A DNA stretch of 24,224 bases from a virus: the IMG/VR virus record IMGVR_UViG_3300017917_000182, positions 1 to 24,224 of that record. One strand, written 5' to 3'. Below are positions 14,480 to 22,450 of this stretch, piece by piece. Each line of letters starts with the position of its first letter. Position 1 is the stretch's first letter. Under the pieces are notes generated by a model. That model searched no databases. It was not told where the DNA came from and saw nothing but the letters and a program-made list of their open reading frames with translations. Position numbers and translations under genes: made by a program.

Positions 14480-14884
14480 TTATACACCGTATTTGTTTGT
14501 TTTCTTTTTTGCTACAGGGCTTACTGTATTTGTGTCAGGTGTTTCAATACTTTTTGAATTAGTAATCTTTGTTGGGTTAACTCCCATTAGTTCACTTGCT
14601 AATCTGACAGTCTCGTCGTCTTCGGGAACAAAGCCAATTTGAGTTAAATTTTCAGCCCACTCAGATTCTTGTTCAAAGTCTGTACTTTTTAAATCCCCGT
14701 TTTGTAAAGCTCTTGCTGAGGCAACAGCAAGTCCATATCTGTATTGCATGTAAGGATCTGTATTACGTAATTGTTTTTGTATAAACCCACTTGGCAACGG
14801 ATTAGTAACATTTGCTGGCAGGACTTTTGCAGATCCAGTTAACTTAGGATCTTTTTTTTCCTGTATGATATCTCTTATTTTCAT
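14480..14884 (-). CDS. Conserved small protein behind gp13, function unknown
   Basis: A 134-aa protein with no family I can name. The N-terminus MKIRDIIQEKKD is the short amphipathic MK.I-type peptide seen on several marine myophage proteins. The middle (PYMQYRYGLAVASARALQNGD, about 44-64) and the acidic segment FEQESEWAENLTQIGFVPEDDETVRLASELMG (about 70-101) look helical, and the C-terminus is Lys-rich and polar. The gene begins 3 nt after the gp13 stop and is probably co-transcribed with gp13, so a neck or head role is possible. No catalytic motif is visible. Confidence 0.8.
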   Translation of the reverse strand: MKIRDIIQEKKDPKLTGSAKVLPANVTNPLPSGFIQKQLRNTDPYMQYRYGLAVASARALQNGDLKSTDFEQESEWAENLTQIGFVPEDDETVRLASELMGVNPTKITNSKSIETPDTNTVSPVAKKKTNKYGV

Positions 14885-14887
14885 GTG

Positions 14888-15652
14888 TTATCCTATTATG
14901 AAACTATATCCAGTACCGCCGGAAACTGCTGTAAATACTTGTTGTTCTAACTTATCCATTTCCGCTTGTGCTTCGGCTTTTAACGAAGATCCGTTAAGAC
15001 TTGTTCCGCCCTGCGGACCTGCAATAGTAGCAAACTTTTCTCTTGCTTCTCCTAACATATACTTGCAGGATGCAAGCGTATAATCTTTGATCCAACCAGA
15101 TGCCAAATAGTCTTGTAGTAATTGGCTGTCAGGTCTGTAGTTATAAGAATATATTAATACTTCTTCACCGGCTCTAGGACGTTGTAATAGTGTTAATTTT
15201 TTAGTAACTGAATTCCATGTAAATTCGATAAATGATCCGAACATACGTCCTACAAGCTCTTGCTGTTGAGCAAAGAAATCGTATGTAGCAAGGCCTCCCA
15301 TTCCAGAACCTGCTAACAAATATGTATTAGTATATGCAAGATTAAATGGTTCAAATAAACTGCTGCCGTCTCCACTGCCACTGCGTGATCCTACACTGCG
15401 TCTAAATATTTGTCTAACTTCAATTACTTCCGGAGGTAAAATATAAGAGTTTTGGTCTTCGACAAGTTTTAATGATATGTAACTTTCTTCAACAGCATGT
15501 TCACTACGCAAACGAAATCTGTTTAGAGCTTTGGATAGAGCTAATTCGTAGTGTACTGGGTCTAATTCTACATCAACCATGCCGCCGCCTAACATAGTGT
15601 GTACATAATCAAACACTTCTTGTTTTTGTGTGACTAAATTATTATCTGCCAT
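14888..15652 (-). CDS. 13: gp13 neck protein (head completion)
   Basis: A 254-aa protein when started at MADNNLVTQK. The open frame continues 26 codons further, but that would run through the promoter region, and GGAGA sits correctly before the chosen ATG. T4 gp13 has 309 residues. The match is clearest at the ends: an N-terminal helix with 'GGGMVDVELDPVHYELALSKALNRFRLRSEHAVEESY' and a C-terminal 'GWIKDYTLASCKYMLGEAREKFATIAGPQGGTSLNG...AEAQAEMDKLEQQV...YSFIIG', which parallels T4 'VKDYATALAKELNGQIL...LLDPPFGILIG'. It forms the neck with gp14 at the portal after packaging and lets the tail attach. It is divergent from gp14, with 76 bp between the two ATGs. Confidence 0.9.
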   Translation of the reverse strand: MADNNLVTQKQEVFDYVHTMLGGGMVDVELDPVHYELALSKALNRFRLRSEHAVEESYISLKLVEDQNSYILPPEVIEVRQIFRRSVGSRSGSGDGSSLFEPFNLAYTNTYLLAGSGMGGLATYDFFAQQQELVGRMFGSFIEFTWNSVTKKLTLLQRPRAGEEVLIYSYNYRPDSQLLQDYLASGWIKDYTLASCKYMLGEAREKFATIAGPQGGTSLNGSSLKAEAQAEMDKLEQQVFTAVSGGTGYSFIIG

Positions 15653-15671
15653 TTTATGTTGTCTCCAATAG

Positions 15672-15679
15672 TATTTATC
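15672..15679 (-). promoter_or_regulatory. Late promoter motif for gp13 (divergent region)
   Basis: GATAAATA on the minus strand, 19 nt before the gp13 ATG, with GGAGA between. Together with the plus-strand GCTAAATA at 15716-15723 it makes a 76-bp bidirectional late control region. Confidence 0.7.
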
Positions 15680-15715
15680 GCTGATAGTCAGTAGCTTGCT
15701 GCAAACGTATAGTAA

Positions 15716-15723
15716 GCTAAATA
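15716..15723 (+). promoter_or_regulatory. Late promoter motif, leaderless spacing, gp14
   Basis: GCTAAATA on the plus strand, 5 nt before the gp14 ATG. No Shine-Dalgarno sequence is visible in the preceding 25 nt. It is the only plus-strand member of the set found at a gene start. Confidence 0.55.
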
Positions 15724-15728
15724 TATGC

Positions 15729-16886
15729 ATGCCGCGATTAAGTCTTTACCGCCCAAACAAAACAGCCGATTACGAATTCCTTGATAGAATTATCAATGAA
15801 CAATTCAGTATCGGCGGAACTGATTTGTTTATACACAAGTATCTTGGAACAAAAAATCCAAGCAACGAAAATGCAACCGCAGATCAGCCTCAATATTCTG
15901 CAATAAAAGAAAGTAACATTCAAGATATGTTATTTTTAGAAAATAGAGACAGAAAGTATGATGCTGATATATACCGTATACGCGGAGTATACAACGTACA
16001 AGACAACGACTTCAACTTGAGTCAGTTTGGTTTATTCTTAAGCAACGATACTTTGTTTTTAACAGTACATATAAACAGCAGTGTCAAGACGTTGGGTAGA
16101 AAAGTCATGCCCGGAGATGTTGTTGAACTGCCACATTTAATTGATGAATATGCACTCAATGATTATTCAGTTGCATTAAAACGTTTTTATGTGGTAGAAG
16201 ATGTAAACAGAGCATCTGAAGGATTTAGTCAAACATGGTATCCGCACTTATATAGATTAAAATTAAAACAAATAATCGACAGCCAAGAGTACAAAGATAT
16301 ACTTGATCTGCCTGCAGGTGACGAAGCAGGAAATACATTAAGAGATGTGCTTAGTACTTTTGAAGTTGATATGCAAATCAACAATGCGGTTATTGCACAA
16401 GCAGAAGCAGATGCAGCAAAAAGTGGTTATGATACTAGTCATTTTTACACATTGCAAGTTAACGATAAAGGACAGACTGAATTAATTACAGCAGATCTTA
16501 CAACACTTGACACGTCGACTCAAAATGAAATGGCAGATAGAGTAAACCAAACACCTGAACGAAACGGATACTCGGGATACTTGCTTGGTGACGGACTAGC
16601 ACCAAATGGAGAAGCATTTGGCAGTGGTATTTCTTTTCCGTTAAATTCGACAAAGGGCGATTATTTTTTAAGATTGGATTTTATGCCTAACAGATTGTTT
16701 AGATTTGATGGGACTCGATGGGTTAAGATGGAAGATAACGTAAGAACAACACTAAGTAATACGTCAACTAGAAACACACAAAAGGGTACGTTTATTAATA
16801 ATACCAATACAACTACTGTATGCGATGATACAACCGACGAAAGACAGAGTTTGTCAAAGGCTCTTAGACCAAAGGCAGATAACTAA
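15729..16886 (+). CDS. 14: gp14 neck protein
   Basis: A 385-aa protein when started at MPRLSLYRPNKT. An upstream in-frame ATG at 15696 would add 11 residues unlike the family and would include the promoter. T4 gp14 has 256 residues. Family features: 'FSIGGTDLFIHKYLG' near the N-terminus, then 'MPGDVVELPHLIDEY...KRFYVVEDVNRASEGFSQTWYPHLYRLKLKQIID', which parallels T4 '[43 protein letters not shown]'. The extra C-terminal part carries a Trp/Phe-rich element (KGDYFLRLDFMPNRLFRFDGTRWVK, about 16656-16728) like those inserted in gp18. gp14 joins gp13 in the neck. It is followed 32 bp later by gp15, and gp14-gp15-Nudix form the only plus-strand operon. Confidence 0.88.
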   Translation: MPRLSLYRPNKTADYEFLDRIINEQFSIGGTDLFIHKYLGTKNPSNENATADQPQYSAIKESNIQDMLFLENRDRKYDADIYRIRGVYNVQDNDFNLSQFGLFLSNDTLFLTVHINSSVKTLGRKVMPGDVVELPHLIDEYALNDYSVALKRFYVVEDVNRASEGFSQTWYPHLYRLKLKQIIDSQEYKDILDLPAGDEAGNTLRDVLSTFEVDMQINNAVIAQAEADAAKSGYDTSHFYTLQVNDKGQTELITADLTTLDTSTQNEMADRVNQTPERNGYSGYLLGDGLAPNGEAFGSGISFPLNSTKGDYFLRLDFMPNRLFRFDGTRWVKMEDNVRTTLSNTSTRNTQKGTFINNTNTTTVCDDTTDERQSLSKALRPKADN

Positions 16887-16918
16887 TGTGTAAAAAGAGC
16901 TTGAATGGATAACGAACA

Positions 16919-18436
16919 ATGAGTTTGCATTTTTACGATGGACAAATAAGAAGATATTTAACTCAAATTATTAGAATGATGAGTAACTTCTCATACAAGG
17001 ACGGTGATGGCGACCTAAGGCAAGTTCCAGTAACATACGGCGATTTAACTAGACAAGTTGCTAGTATTATGAGAGATAATTCTGAAAATAAAATACCTAG
17101 TGCTCCTCGCATGGCAGTCTATGTTACTGGATTAGAGATGGACCGAGCAAGAACTAGTGATTCGTCGTTTGTTAGTAAAGTTCACATTAGAGAACGTGCA
17201 TATGACAACAATGGAAATGAATATTTAAACACTCAAGGCAAAAATTACACAGTCGAACGTTTAATGCCTACTCCTTACAACTTGGCAGTAAGTGTTGACA
17301 TTTGGACAACCAATACAGATCAAAAACTACAGATACTAGAACAAATATTGATGTTGTTTAATCCTAGTTTAGAAATACAAACAACAGACAACTTCGTTGA
17401 TTGGACTAGTTTAAGTGTGATAAATTTAGAAAGTATTACGTTTAGCAGCAGAAGTATTCCTGTAGGAGTTGATTCAGAAATAGATATAGCTACATTAGGA
17501 TTTAGTACTCCGATATTCATATCTCCTCCGGCAAAAGTAAAACGTCTAGGTGTTATTACAAGTATTATTACAAGCATATTCAACGAATCAACTGGATCTA
17601 TTGATCTAGGAATAAGTTCAGCGCAAGGTGCGCTGGAAAGTAATAATTTAACCATGAGAGAAGAAATAGCAACAGTTGGTGCAGACGGAACAGTTGAGAC
17701 AACAGTTGATAAAGGAGAGTTTCCAAATACTGGAACTGGAGAAATGGACTTTAACGTTAAAAGAACATTTGTTCCTGCTGCACTAGGAAGTGCAAACGGC
17801 AGTATTGGTATTTTAGGATTAGGACTGTACATTAAAGGTGGAAAAGCATATGTTATTGACAAGGGCGAGGTCGGTACTGTAAACTGGAATGGATTATTTG
17901 CACAAGTTCCAGGGTGCTATACTGCTGGCGTAAGTCAATTACGGATTTCAAACGGCGACGGTACGTACATCATCGGTTACATAACTGTCAATCCGTTGGA
18001 TCCAACAGAATTAATTGTTGATTGGGACGAAGATACATACCCTGCAAATACAGTACTAGTAAGTAGTGCAAGAAATCCTAACAGTTATACTAGCATGGAT
18101 TATATTATCGATCCACTGCGTTGGAACCCAACTACTAGATTAGTTGTAGGATTGCGTTTATTAATACTAAGCAAAGTAGGTAACGAAAACAACGACGACG
18201 GAGCAGACGGGTGGAAAAGTACAAACAGTCCGTTTGGCGAGCTAGTAGCAGGCGAGAATGATATCATCGAATGGGACGGAGACCAGTGGAACATTATATT
18301 TGATGCAAGCGAAAGCGAAACTCCTATTTTTATGACTAACTTGGCAACAGGAAGTCAATATAAGTGGACTGGCGAGTATTGGACTAAAAGTTTCGAAGGC
18401 GAGTACTCACAAGGGTCTTGGGCGTTGTTTCCATAA
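16919..18436 (+). CDS. 15: gp15 tail terminator (tail completion) protein
   Basis: A 505-aa protein; T4 gp15 has 272 residues. The first 230 residues match the family: MSLHFYDGQIRRYLTQIIRMMSNF, RQVPVTYGDLTRQ, then 'MPTPYNLAVSVDIWTTNTDQKLQILEQILMLFNPSLEIQTTDNFVDWTSL', comparable to T4 'SPIKMIYELSIFTRYEDDMFQIVEQILPYFQPHF'. gp15 caps the sheath and tube and connects the tail to the neck. The extra 270 C-terminal residues include a Gly/Ser-rich middle and a terminal Trp-rich segment (EWDGDQWNIIF, YKWTGEYWTKSF, GSWALFP) of the same style as the gp18 insertion. The ribosome-binding site is weak (GGAT). The ATG overlaps the stop of a 5-codon reading frame. Confidence 0.9.
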   Translation: MSLHFYDGQIRRYLTQIIRMMSNFSYKDGDGDLRQVPVTYGDLTRQVASIMRDNSENKIPSAPRMAVYVTGLEMDRARTSDSSFVSKVHIRERAYDNNGNEYLNTQGKNYTVERLMPTPYNLAVSVDIWTTNTDQKLQILEQILMLFNPSLEIQTTDNFVDWTSLSVINLESITFSSRSIPVGVDSEIDIATLGFSTPIFISPPAKVKRLGVITSIITSIFNESTGSIDLGISSAQGALESNNLTMREEIATVGADGTVETTVDKGEFPNTGTGEMDFNVKRTFVPAALGSANGSIGILGLGLYIKGGKAYVIDKGEVGTVNWNGLFAQVPGCYTAGVSQLRISNGDGTYIIGYITVNPLDPTELIVDWDEDTYPANTVLVSSARNPNSYTSMDYIIDPLRWNPTTRLVVGLRLLILSKVGNENNDDGADGWKSTNSPFGELVAGENDIIEWDGDQWNIIFDASESETPIFMTNLATGSQYKWTGEYWTKSFEGEYSQGSWALFP

Positions 18437-18450
18437 AGCTAATTATTAGT

Positions 18451-18885
18451 ATGAAAAATATTGTTTGCTCTGGTGCACTTTTTTATACACTGTCTACTAA
18501 TAGATTTTTATTACTTCACAGAACTCAATCTAAACAAAACAATGTTTGGGGACTAGTCGGCGGTACTAATGAAGAACGTGAAACTCCATGGGAAGGTCTA
18601 AAACGAGAAATAACTGAAGAAATAGGATTTATGCCCGATATTAAAAAAGTTATTCCTCTAGAAACATTTATAAGTAACGACGAACATTTTAAATTTCACA
18701 CATACTTGTGTGTAATTGACAAAGAATTTATTCCTACGTTAAATAACGAGCATGATGGATATGCTTGGGTTAAATTTGGAAATTGGCCGAAACCGTTGCA
18801 CACCGGATTGGCTAATACCCTTAGACGTAAAGTAAATCAGCAAAAATTAGACACGGTTTTTAAGATTGTTGATTTAATTTCGTAA
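18451..18885 (+). CDS. Nudix hydrolase
   Basis: A 144-aa protein when started at MKNIVCSG, close to the 150-aa size of T4 NudE. A complete Nudix box is present at residues 38-60: G-x5-E44-x7-R52-E53-I-x-E56-E57-x-G-F, with every signature residue intact. Nudix enzymes hydrolyse nucleoside diphosphates linked to another moiety (NADH, ADP-ribose, ApnA, oxidised dNTPs, RNA caps); the substrate cannot be read here. The start has no clear Shine-Dalgarno sequence and lies 14 nt after the gp15 stop, so translation may depend on gp15. The last 26 bp overlap the convergent repeat-protein gene. It is an unusual passenger at the end of a neck operon. Confidence 0.92.
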   Translation: MKNIVCSGALFYTLSTNRFLLLHRTQSKQNNVWGLVGGTNEERETPWEGLKREITEEIGFMPDIKKVIPLETFISNDEHFKFHTYLCVIDKEFIPTLNNEHDGYAWVKFGNWPKPLHTGLANTLRRKVNQQKLDTVFKIVDLIS

Positions 18886-21800
18886 ACTGTTCTTTTAGCC
18901 AATCAAAGTCGTTGATTTTTCTTAACGCTTCGATATTGCCTACGTTGTCTATGCCATACTGTTTGCCTGCATTTGCACCAGCAATACAATAATCGCCAAA
19001 CTCTTTGTCCTTGCCACGAGTACACCACACGTTTAATCTAAAATCAGTTTCCTCGTCTCGTTGTCCATCGATGGTCTTAGATGCTAATTTTACACATTCT
19101 CTAAACGCACTTCTCCAAGTACTAAAAGGATCTGTGTTAAATTTAGTAATATTAGAAACACGGTTTATAGACTTAAACAATGTAGATATACTTGTAGTCA
19201 TATCGGGCTTGGTTGTATCCATGTTTAGCGTTAGCTCTTTAGGTAACAACTTTACTGCGCCGTATCCGTATACTAAATTATTAATAGGGTTTAGAGATTT
19301 CCAAACATGAACTGTTTTTTTACTATCAGGATCATATGTAGGAATATAGTAATCAAAGTTAAAATTATCAATAATTTCAGCATCGGCATCAACTATCCAA
19401 ATCATTTCAGATGAACAAAGTCGTGCTGCTTCAATATGTGCTTGGTGTATACCCTGTACACCGTGTACACGCATTGCTTTAGGAAATTTTTCTTTTAATT
19501 TATTGTAATTTGCATCTGCATGTTCTTCGTCTTTGCTTATAAACACAATATCATAGGTTTTTGGATTGCTTGCTACAATATCATATTCTTTCTTTTCTAA
19601 ATAAAATCTGTGGGTTACTTCGTGTTCGATTGCTGGAAGTTTTTTACTCATTAATGCTACACCGTCGTATGCACTTCCATTTTTAAATATATGGTGTATG
19701 CTTCTTTCAAACCATTGGTTGTGCGGAAAATACAAATCAAATTTAAAATTGTTTGCAATGTCAACATCGTCAGGAATGGACCAAAACATTTCTGTTTTTG
19801 AATTTTTTACTGCATTTAAATAATCATTATAATTTTTTATGATAAATTTATCATACACAACTGGACCACTTGCAACTATGTCCCATTCTTTTCTCTTTGC
19901 AATTAATCTGTGTTCTACTTCTTTCTCAGTTAACACTATTTTTTTGGTGCACAAAAATAGCCCATCAAATGAAACTTCATCGCCGCACTTGTGTTTAAAC
20001 ACATGATTTATGTTTCTGTCAAATGTCTCGTAATGACTAAAATACATGTTTAAATTAAATGTATCAGAAATTTTTATATTATGTGTGCCCATCCAAAACA
20101 TGTCAGTGGTTGATTTTTCAAGAGCATCTAGGTATTGATCATACGTATCAATAAAAAAGAAATCATACGGTTTAGGATATGACGCAACAATATTGTGATC
20201 TTTTTTGTTTATATAAAACCTTGTATCAACTTCTTTTTGTGTTGCAACAGCGTGTTTACTAAAAAGAACAATTCCATCTCTGTAGTCTCCGTTAAACATA
20301 ATATGATTTATTTTTCTGTCGTATTCGTTTGAATGATTAAAATTCATATCAAATTTAAAATCGCTTAATACAATTACATCCGAAGGAATACCCCAAAACA
20401 ACTCTGTTTTTGAATTTTCCAATGCATTTAAGTAGTCGTTGTAATTATTAACAGTAAACTTTTCATACTGGCCGGTTGTAGATAAAACACTGTTCCATTC
20501 TTTTGCGTTGACAATAAATCTATGTTCTATTTCTTTTTCAGTAATAGGTTTGTGTTTGCTTAATAAGAACACGCCATTGAATGTTATTTCGTTTTTATCT
20601 TTATGAGCAAACGCATGATTTTGTTTTCTATCATATTCATTGTCATGAGTAAAATAAATTTTATCAAGTTCAAATTCGTTTATTTTAATATTGTGAGATA
20701 GCGCCCAAAACATTTCGGTTTTAGTATTATCTAGTGCATTGATATAATCGTCAAATGTTTCTATATAAAACTTATCATACACAACTGGACCACTTGCAAC
20801 TATATCCCATTCTTTTGCGTTGACAATAAATCTATGTTCTATTTCTTTTTCAGTAATAGGTTTGTGTTTTGAAATTAAAAATAGTCCATTCCTATAATTA
20901 TTATCGTTTACTCGATGAATGAAGCTATGATGTGTTTTTCTGTCATATTCGTTTTCAAAAGAAAAATACAAATCAGGAATTGTAGGAGAAATATTACTGC
21001 TACTCATCCAGAACATTTCAGGTCCATCATCATTTAGTGCATTTAGATAATCGTTGTAATTGTCAATTATGTATACAGGATACTCAACTGGGACAGAAAC
21101 AACAACATTCCATTCTTTTCTCTCAACAGGATGTCTGTATTCAATTTCTTTTTCAGTCAATGCTTTATGTTTGCTGCACAGTATTAAACCATTTTTATGT
21201 AACTCGTCGTTTACTTTATGTAAAAATACATGCGTTTGTTCACGATCAATTCTATTATGCCAATCAATGTAAAAATTGTTTATATAATCACGATCTACAG
21301 AAATGTTGTTTGTAGATACCCAAAATAGTTCTGTTGTGGTTTTGTTCAGTGCATTTAAATAATCATTATAATTTTCTACGTTAAATACATCATAGGGTTT
21401 TGGATGTGATGCAACTACATCCCATTCTTTTTTTTCTATATAAAACCTGTGTTCAAACTCTTTTTTAGTTACTGGACTTCTTTTAGAAAAAAGTACTATT
21501 CCGTCATACGACTCTTTGTTTTTAAAAACGTGTGTAATATCTCTATCAAACATGTTATAAAAATCAAAATTAACTGAAAAGTCAAAATCTTTTTCAACTA
21601 TTACGTCTTTTGGAACATGCCAAAATAGTTCTGTTTTTGAATTTTTTAACGCTGCTTTGTAATCTTCGTATGTATCAAAAGAAAATATTTCGTAATTTCT
21701 AGGTTTACTTGCTACTTGCTTTACTTGTTTCTTTTGCGCTAGAAATCGATATTCCAATTCTTTATCTGTTGGAATATAGCTTTTGGGCATTAACACAATG

Positions 21801-22450
21801 CCGTCAAACTTATCATTTTTTCCATTACCAAACAAATGAGGATATTTAAAACTCCACTCGTCTGGTTCGTAATCAAATTCAAATGTACTATCTACAATTA
21901 AATCGTCGTAGACAATCCAAAACATATCCGTTACAGATACTCTCATAGCATCCTGATACGTTTTAACTGCAATGGCTTCGGGAAATCTTTTTCTTAAATC
22001 TTCCCATGTACCGGTGTCTTTGTCACCTAAGAAGAAAATGTCAAAGTTATGTTTTCCCCTATACACATCGTAATCGCCGCAGATGTTAGTTTCGGTTACA
22101 AGTTGTGTTTCGTCGTTTATAGTAGTTGGTACTAGTCTAACTTTTTCCCAACTGCTTACACGCTTACTTTCTTTAAAAACATAAGGAAAACAAATAATAC
22201 ATCCGTAGTCGTCACGCTTGGGTTTGTAGTGCCACGGAAACGATCTATACACTTCGATGTCTTTGTCGACTACCCATATGTAATCAGACTTATCTTTGAA
22301 CTTATTGAGTTGTTTCAAATCATAGTTTTTTGCGTCTTCTACATACAGTATTGGAAATCTTTGCAAGATATGATTTTTTAAAACATCTTGTGCATTATAA
22401 GTCTTTTTACTAAATTTGTTAAAACGTTCAACTGTATTCATTTGTCTCAT
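18860..22450 (-). CDS. Giant protein of ten tandem degenerate glycosyltransferase-like modules
   Basis: A 1196-aa protein of about ten modules of ~100 residues. The most canonical is the last (966-1074): YDIVFIS, KLKEKFPKAMRV, EMIWIVDADAEI (DxD at 1021-1023), a YYIPTYD segment, VHVWKSLNP and GAVKLLPK, followed by a conserved-looking 120-residue tail (FSTWRSAFRECVKLASK, ETDFRLNVWCTRG). This resembles a GT-A glycosyltransferase core. Modules 2-8 share 'YD.F.I.NYNDYLNAL..SKTE(M/L)FW', 'EYDR..NH.F.H', 'NG(L/I)(F/I)L.SKHK.(I/L)TEKEIEHRF' and 'KEWDIVAS', but have lost the DxD (STNN, SHNI, PSDV). Modules 0 (DKD 62-64) and 1 (YDD 181-183) retain acidic pairs. It overlaps the upstream glycosyltransferase by 23 bp. 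M4 at 22441 is an alternative start. Roles may include surface glycan binding or modification; unproven. Confidence 0.85.
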   Translation of the reverse strand: MRQMNTVERFNKFSKKTYNAQDVLKNHILQRFPILYVEDAKNYDLKQLNKFKDKSDYIWVVDKDIEVYRSFPWHYKPKRDDYGCIICFPYVFKESKRVSSWEKVRLVPTTINDETQLVTETNICGDYDVYRGKHNFDIFFLGDKDTGTWEDLRKRFPEAIAVKTYQDAMRVSVTDMFWIVYDDLIVDSTFEFDYEPDEWSFKYPHLFGNGKNDKFDGIVLMPKSYIPTDKELEYRFLAQKKQVKQVASKPRNYEIFSFDTYEDYKAALKNSKTELFWHVPKDVIVEKDFDFSVNFDFYNMFDRDITHVFKNKESYDGIVLFSKRSPVTKKEFEHRFYIEKKEWDVVASHPKPYDVFNVENYNDYLNALNKTTTELFWVSTNNISVDRDYINNFYIDWHNRIDREQTHVFLHKVNDELHKNGLILCSKHKALTEKEIEYRHPVERKEWNVVVSVPVEYPVYIIDNYNDYLNALNDDGPEMFWMSSSNISPTIPDLYFSFENEYDRKTHHSFIHRVNDNNYRNGLFLISKHKPITEKEIEHRFIVNAKEWDIVASGPVVYDKFYIETFDDYINALDNTKTEMFWALSHNIKINEFELDKIYFTHDNEYDRKQNHAFAHKDKNEITFNGVFLLSKHKPITEKEIEHRFIVNAKEWNSVLSTTGQYEKFTVNNYNDYLNALENSKTELFWGIPSDVIVLSDFKFDMNFNHSNEYDRKINHIMFNGDYRDGIVLFSKHAVATQKEVDTRFYINKKDHNIVASYPKPYDFFFIDTYDQYLDALEKSTTDMFWMGTHNIKISDTFNLNMYFSHYETFDRNINHVFKHKCGDEVSFDGLFLCTKKIVLTEKEVEHRLIAKRKEWDIVASGPVVYDKFIIKNYNDYLNAVKNSKTEMFWSIPDDVDIANNFKFDLYFPHNQWFERSIHHIFKNGSAYDGVALMSKKLPAIEHEVTHRFYLEKKEYDIVASNPKTYDIVFISKDEEHADANYNKLKEKFPKAMRVHGVQGIHQAHIEAARLCSSEMIWIVDADAEIIDNFNFDYYIPTYDPDSKKTVHVWKSLNPINNLVYGYGAVKLLPKELTLNMDTTKPDMTTSISTLFKSINRVSNITKFNTDPFSTWRSAFRECVKLASKTIDGQRDEETDFRLNVWCTRGKDKEFGDYCIAGANAGKQYGIDNVGNIEALRKINDFDWLKEQFTKLNQQS
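19848..19892. repeat. 45-bp imperfect direct repeat, copy 1, in the repeat-protein gene
   Basis: Matches 20772-20816 with a single mismatch (g/a at 19880/20804). The copies are 924 bp (308 codons, three modules) apart and both encode the 'KEWDIVASGPVVYDK' junction. The near-identity suggests recent module duplication or gene conversion. Confidence 0.9.
20495..20557. repeat. 63-bp exact direct repeat, copy 1, in the repeat-protein gene
   Basis: Identical over 63 bp to 20807-20869, 312 bp (104 codons, one module) apart. It encodes the 'KPITEKEIEHRFIVNAKEW' junction of modules 4/5 and 5/6, indicating recent duplication of one module. Confidence 0.92.
20772..20816. repeat. 45-bp imperfect direct repeat, copy 2, in the repeat-protein gene
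   Basis: Partner of 19848-19892, with one mismatch. It partly overlaps the 63-bp repeat copy at 20807-20869, so this module carries sequence shared with two different modules. Confidence 0.9.
20807..20869. repeat. 63-bp exact direct repeat, copy 2, in the repeat-protein gene
   Basis: Partner of 20495-20557, one module away and in the same frame. Confidence 0.92.

Noticed and set aside
15653-15730. N-terminal extension of gp13 to 15730
   Set aside because: It runs through the divergent promoter region and across the gp14 start; the internal ATG at 15652 has a proper GGAGA.
17320-17862. 180-aa minus-strand frame inside gp15
   Set aside because: gp15 is clearly real on the plus strand; this frame has no family resemblance or ribosome site.
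20495-20869. CRISPR-like array from regularly spaced repeats
   Set aside because: The repeats are in frame within a coding gene, only two copies are exact, and the intervals are protein modules rather than spacers.
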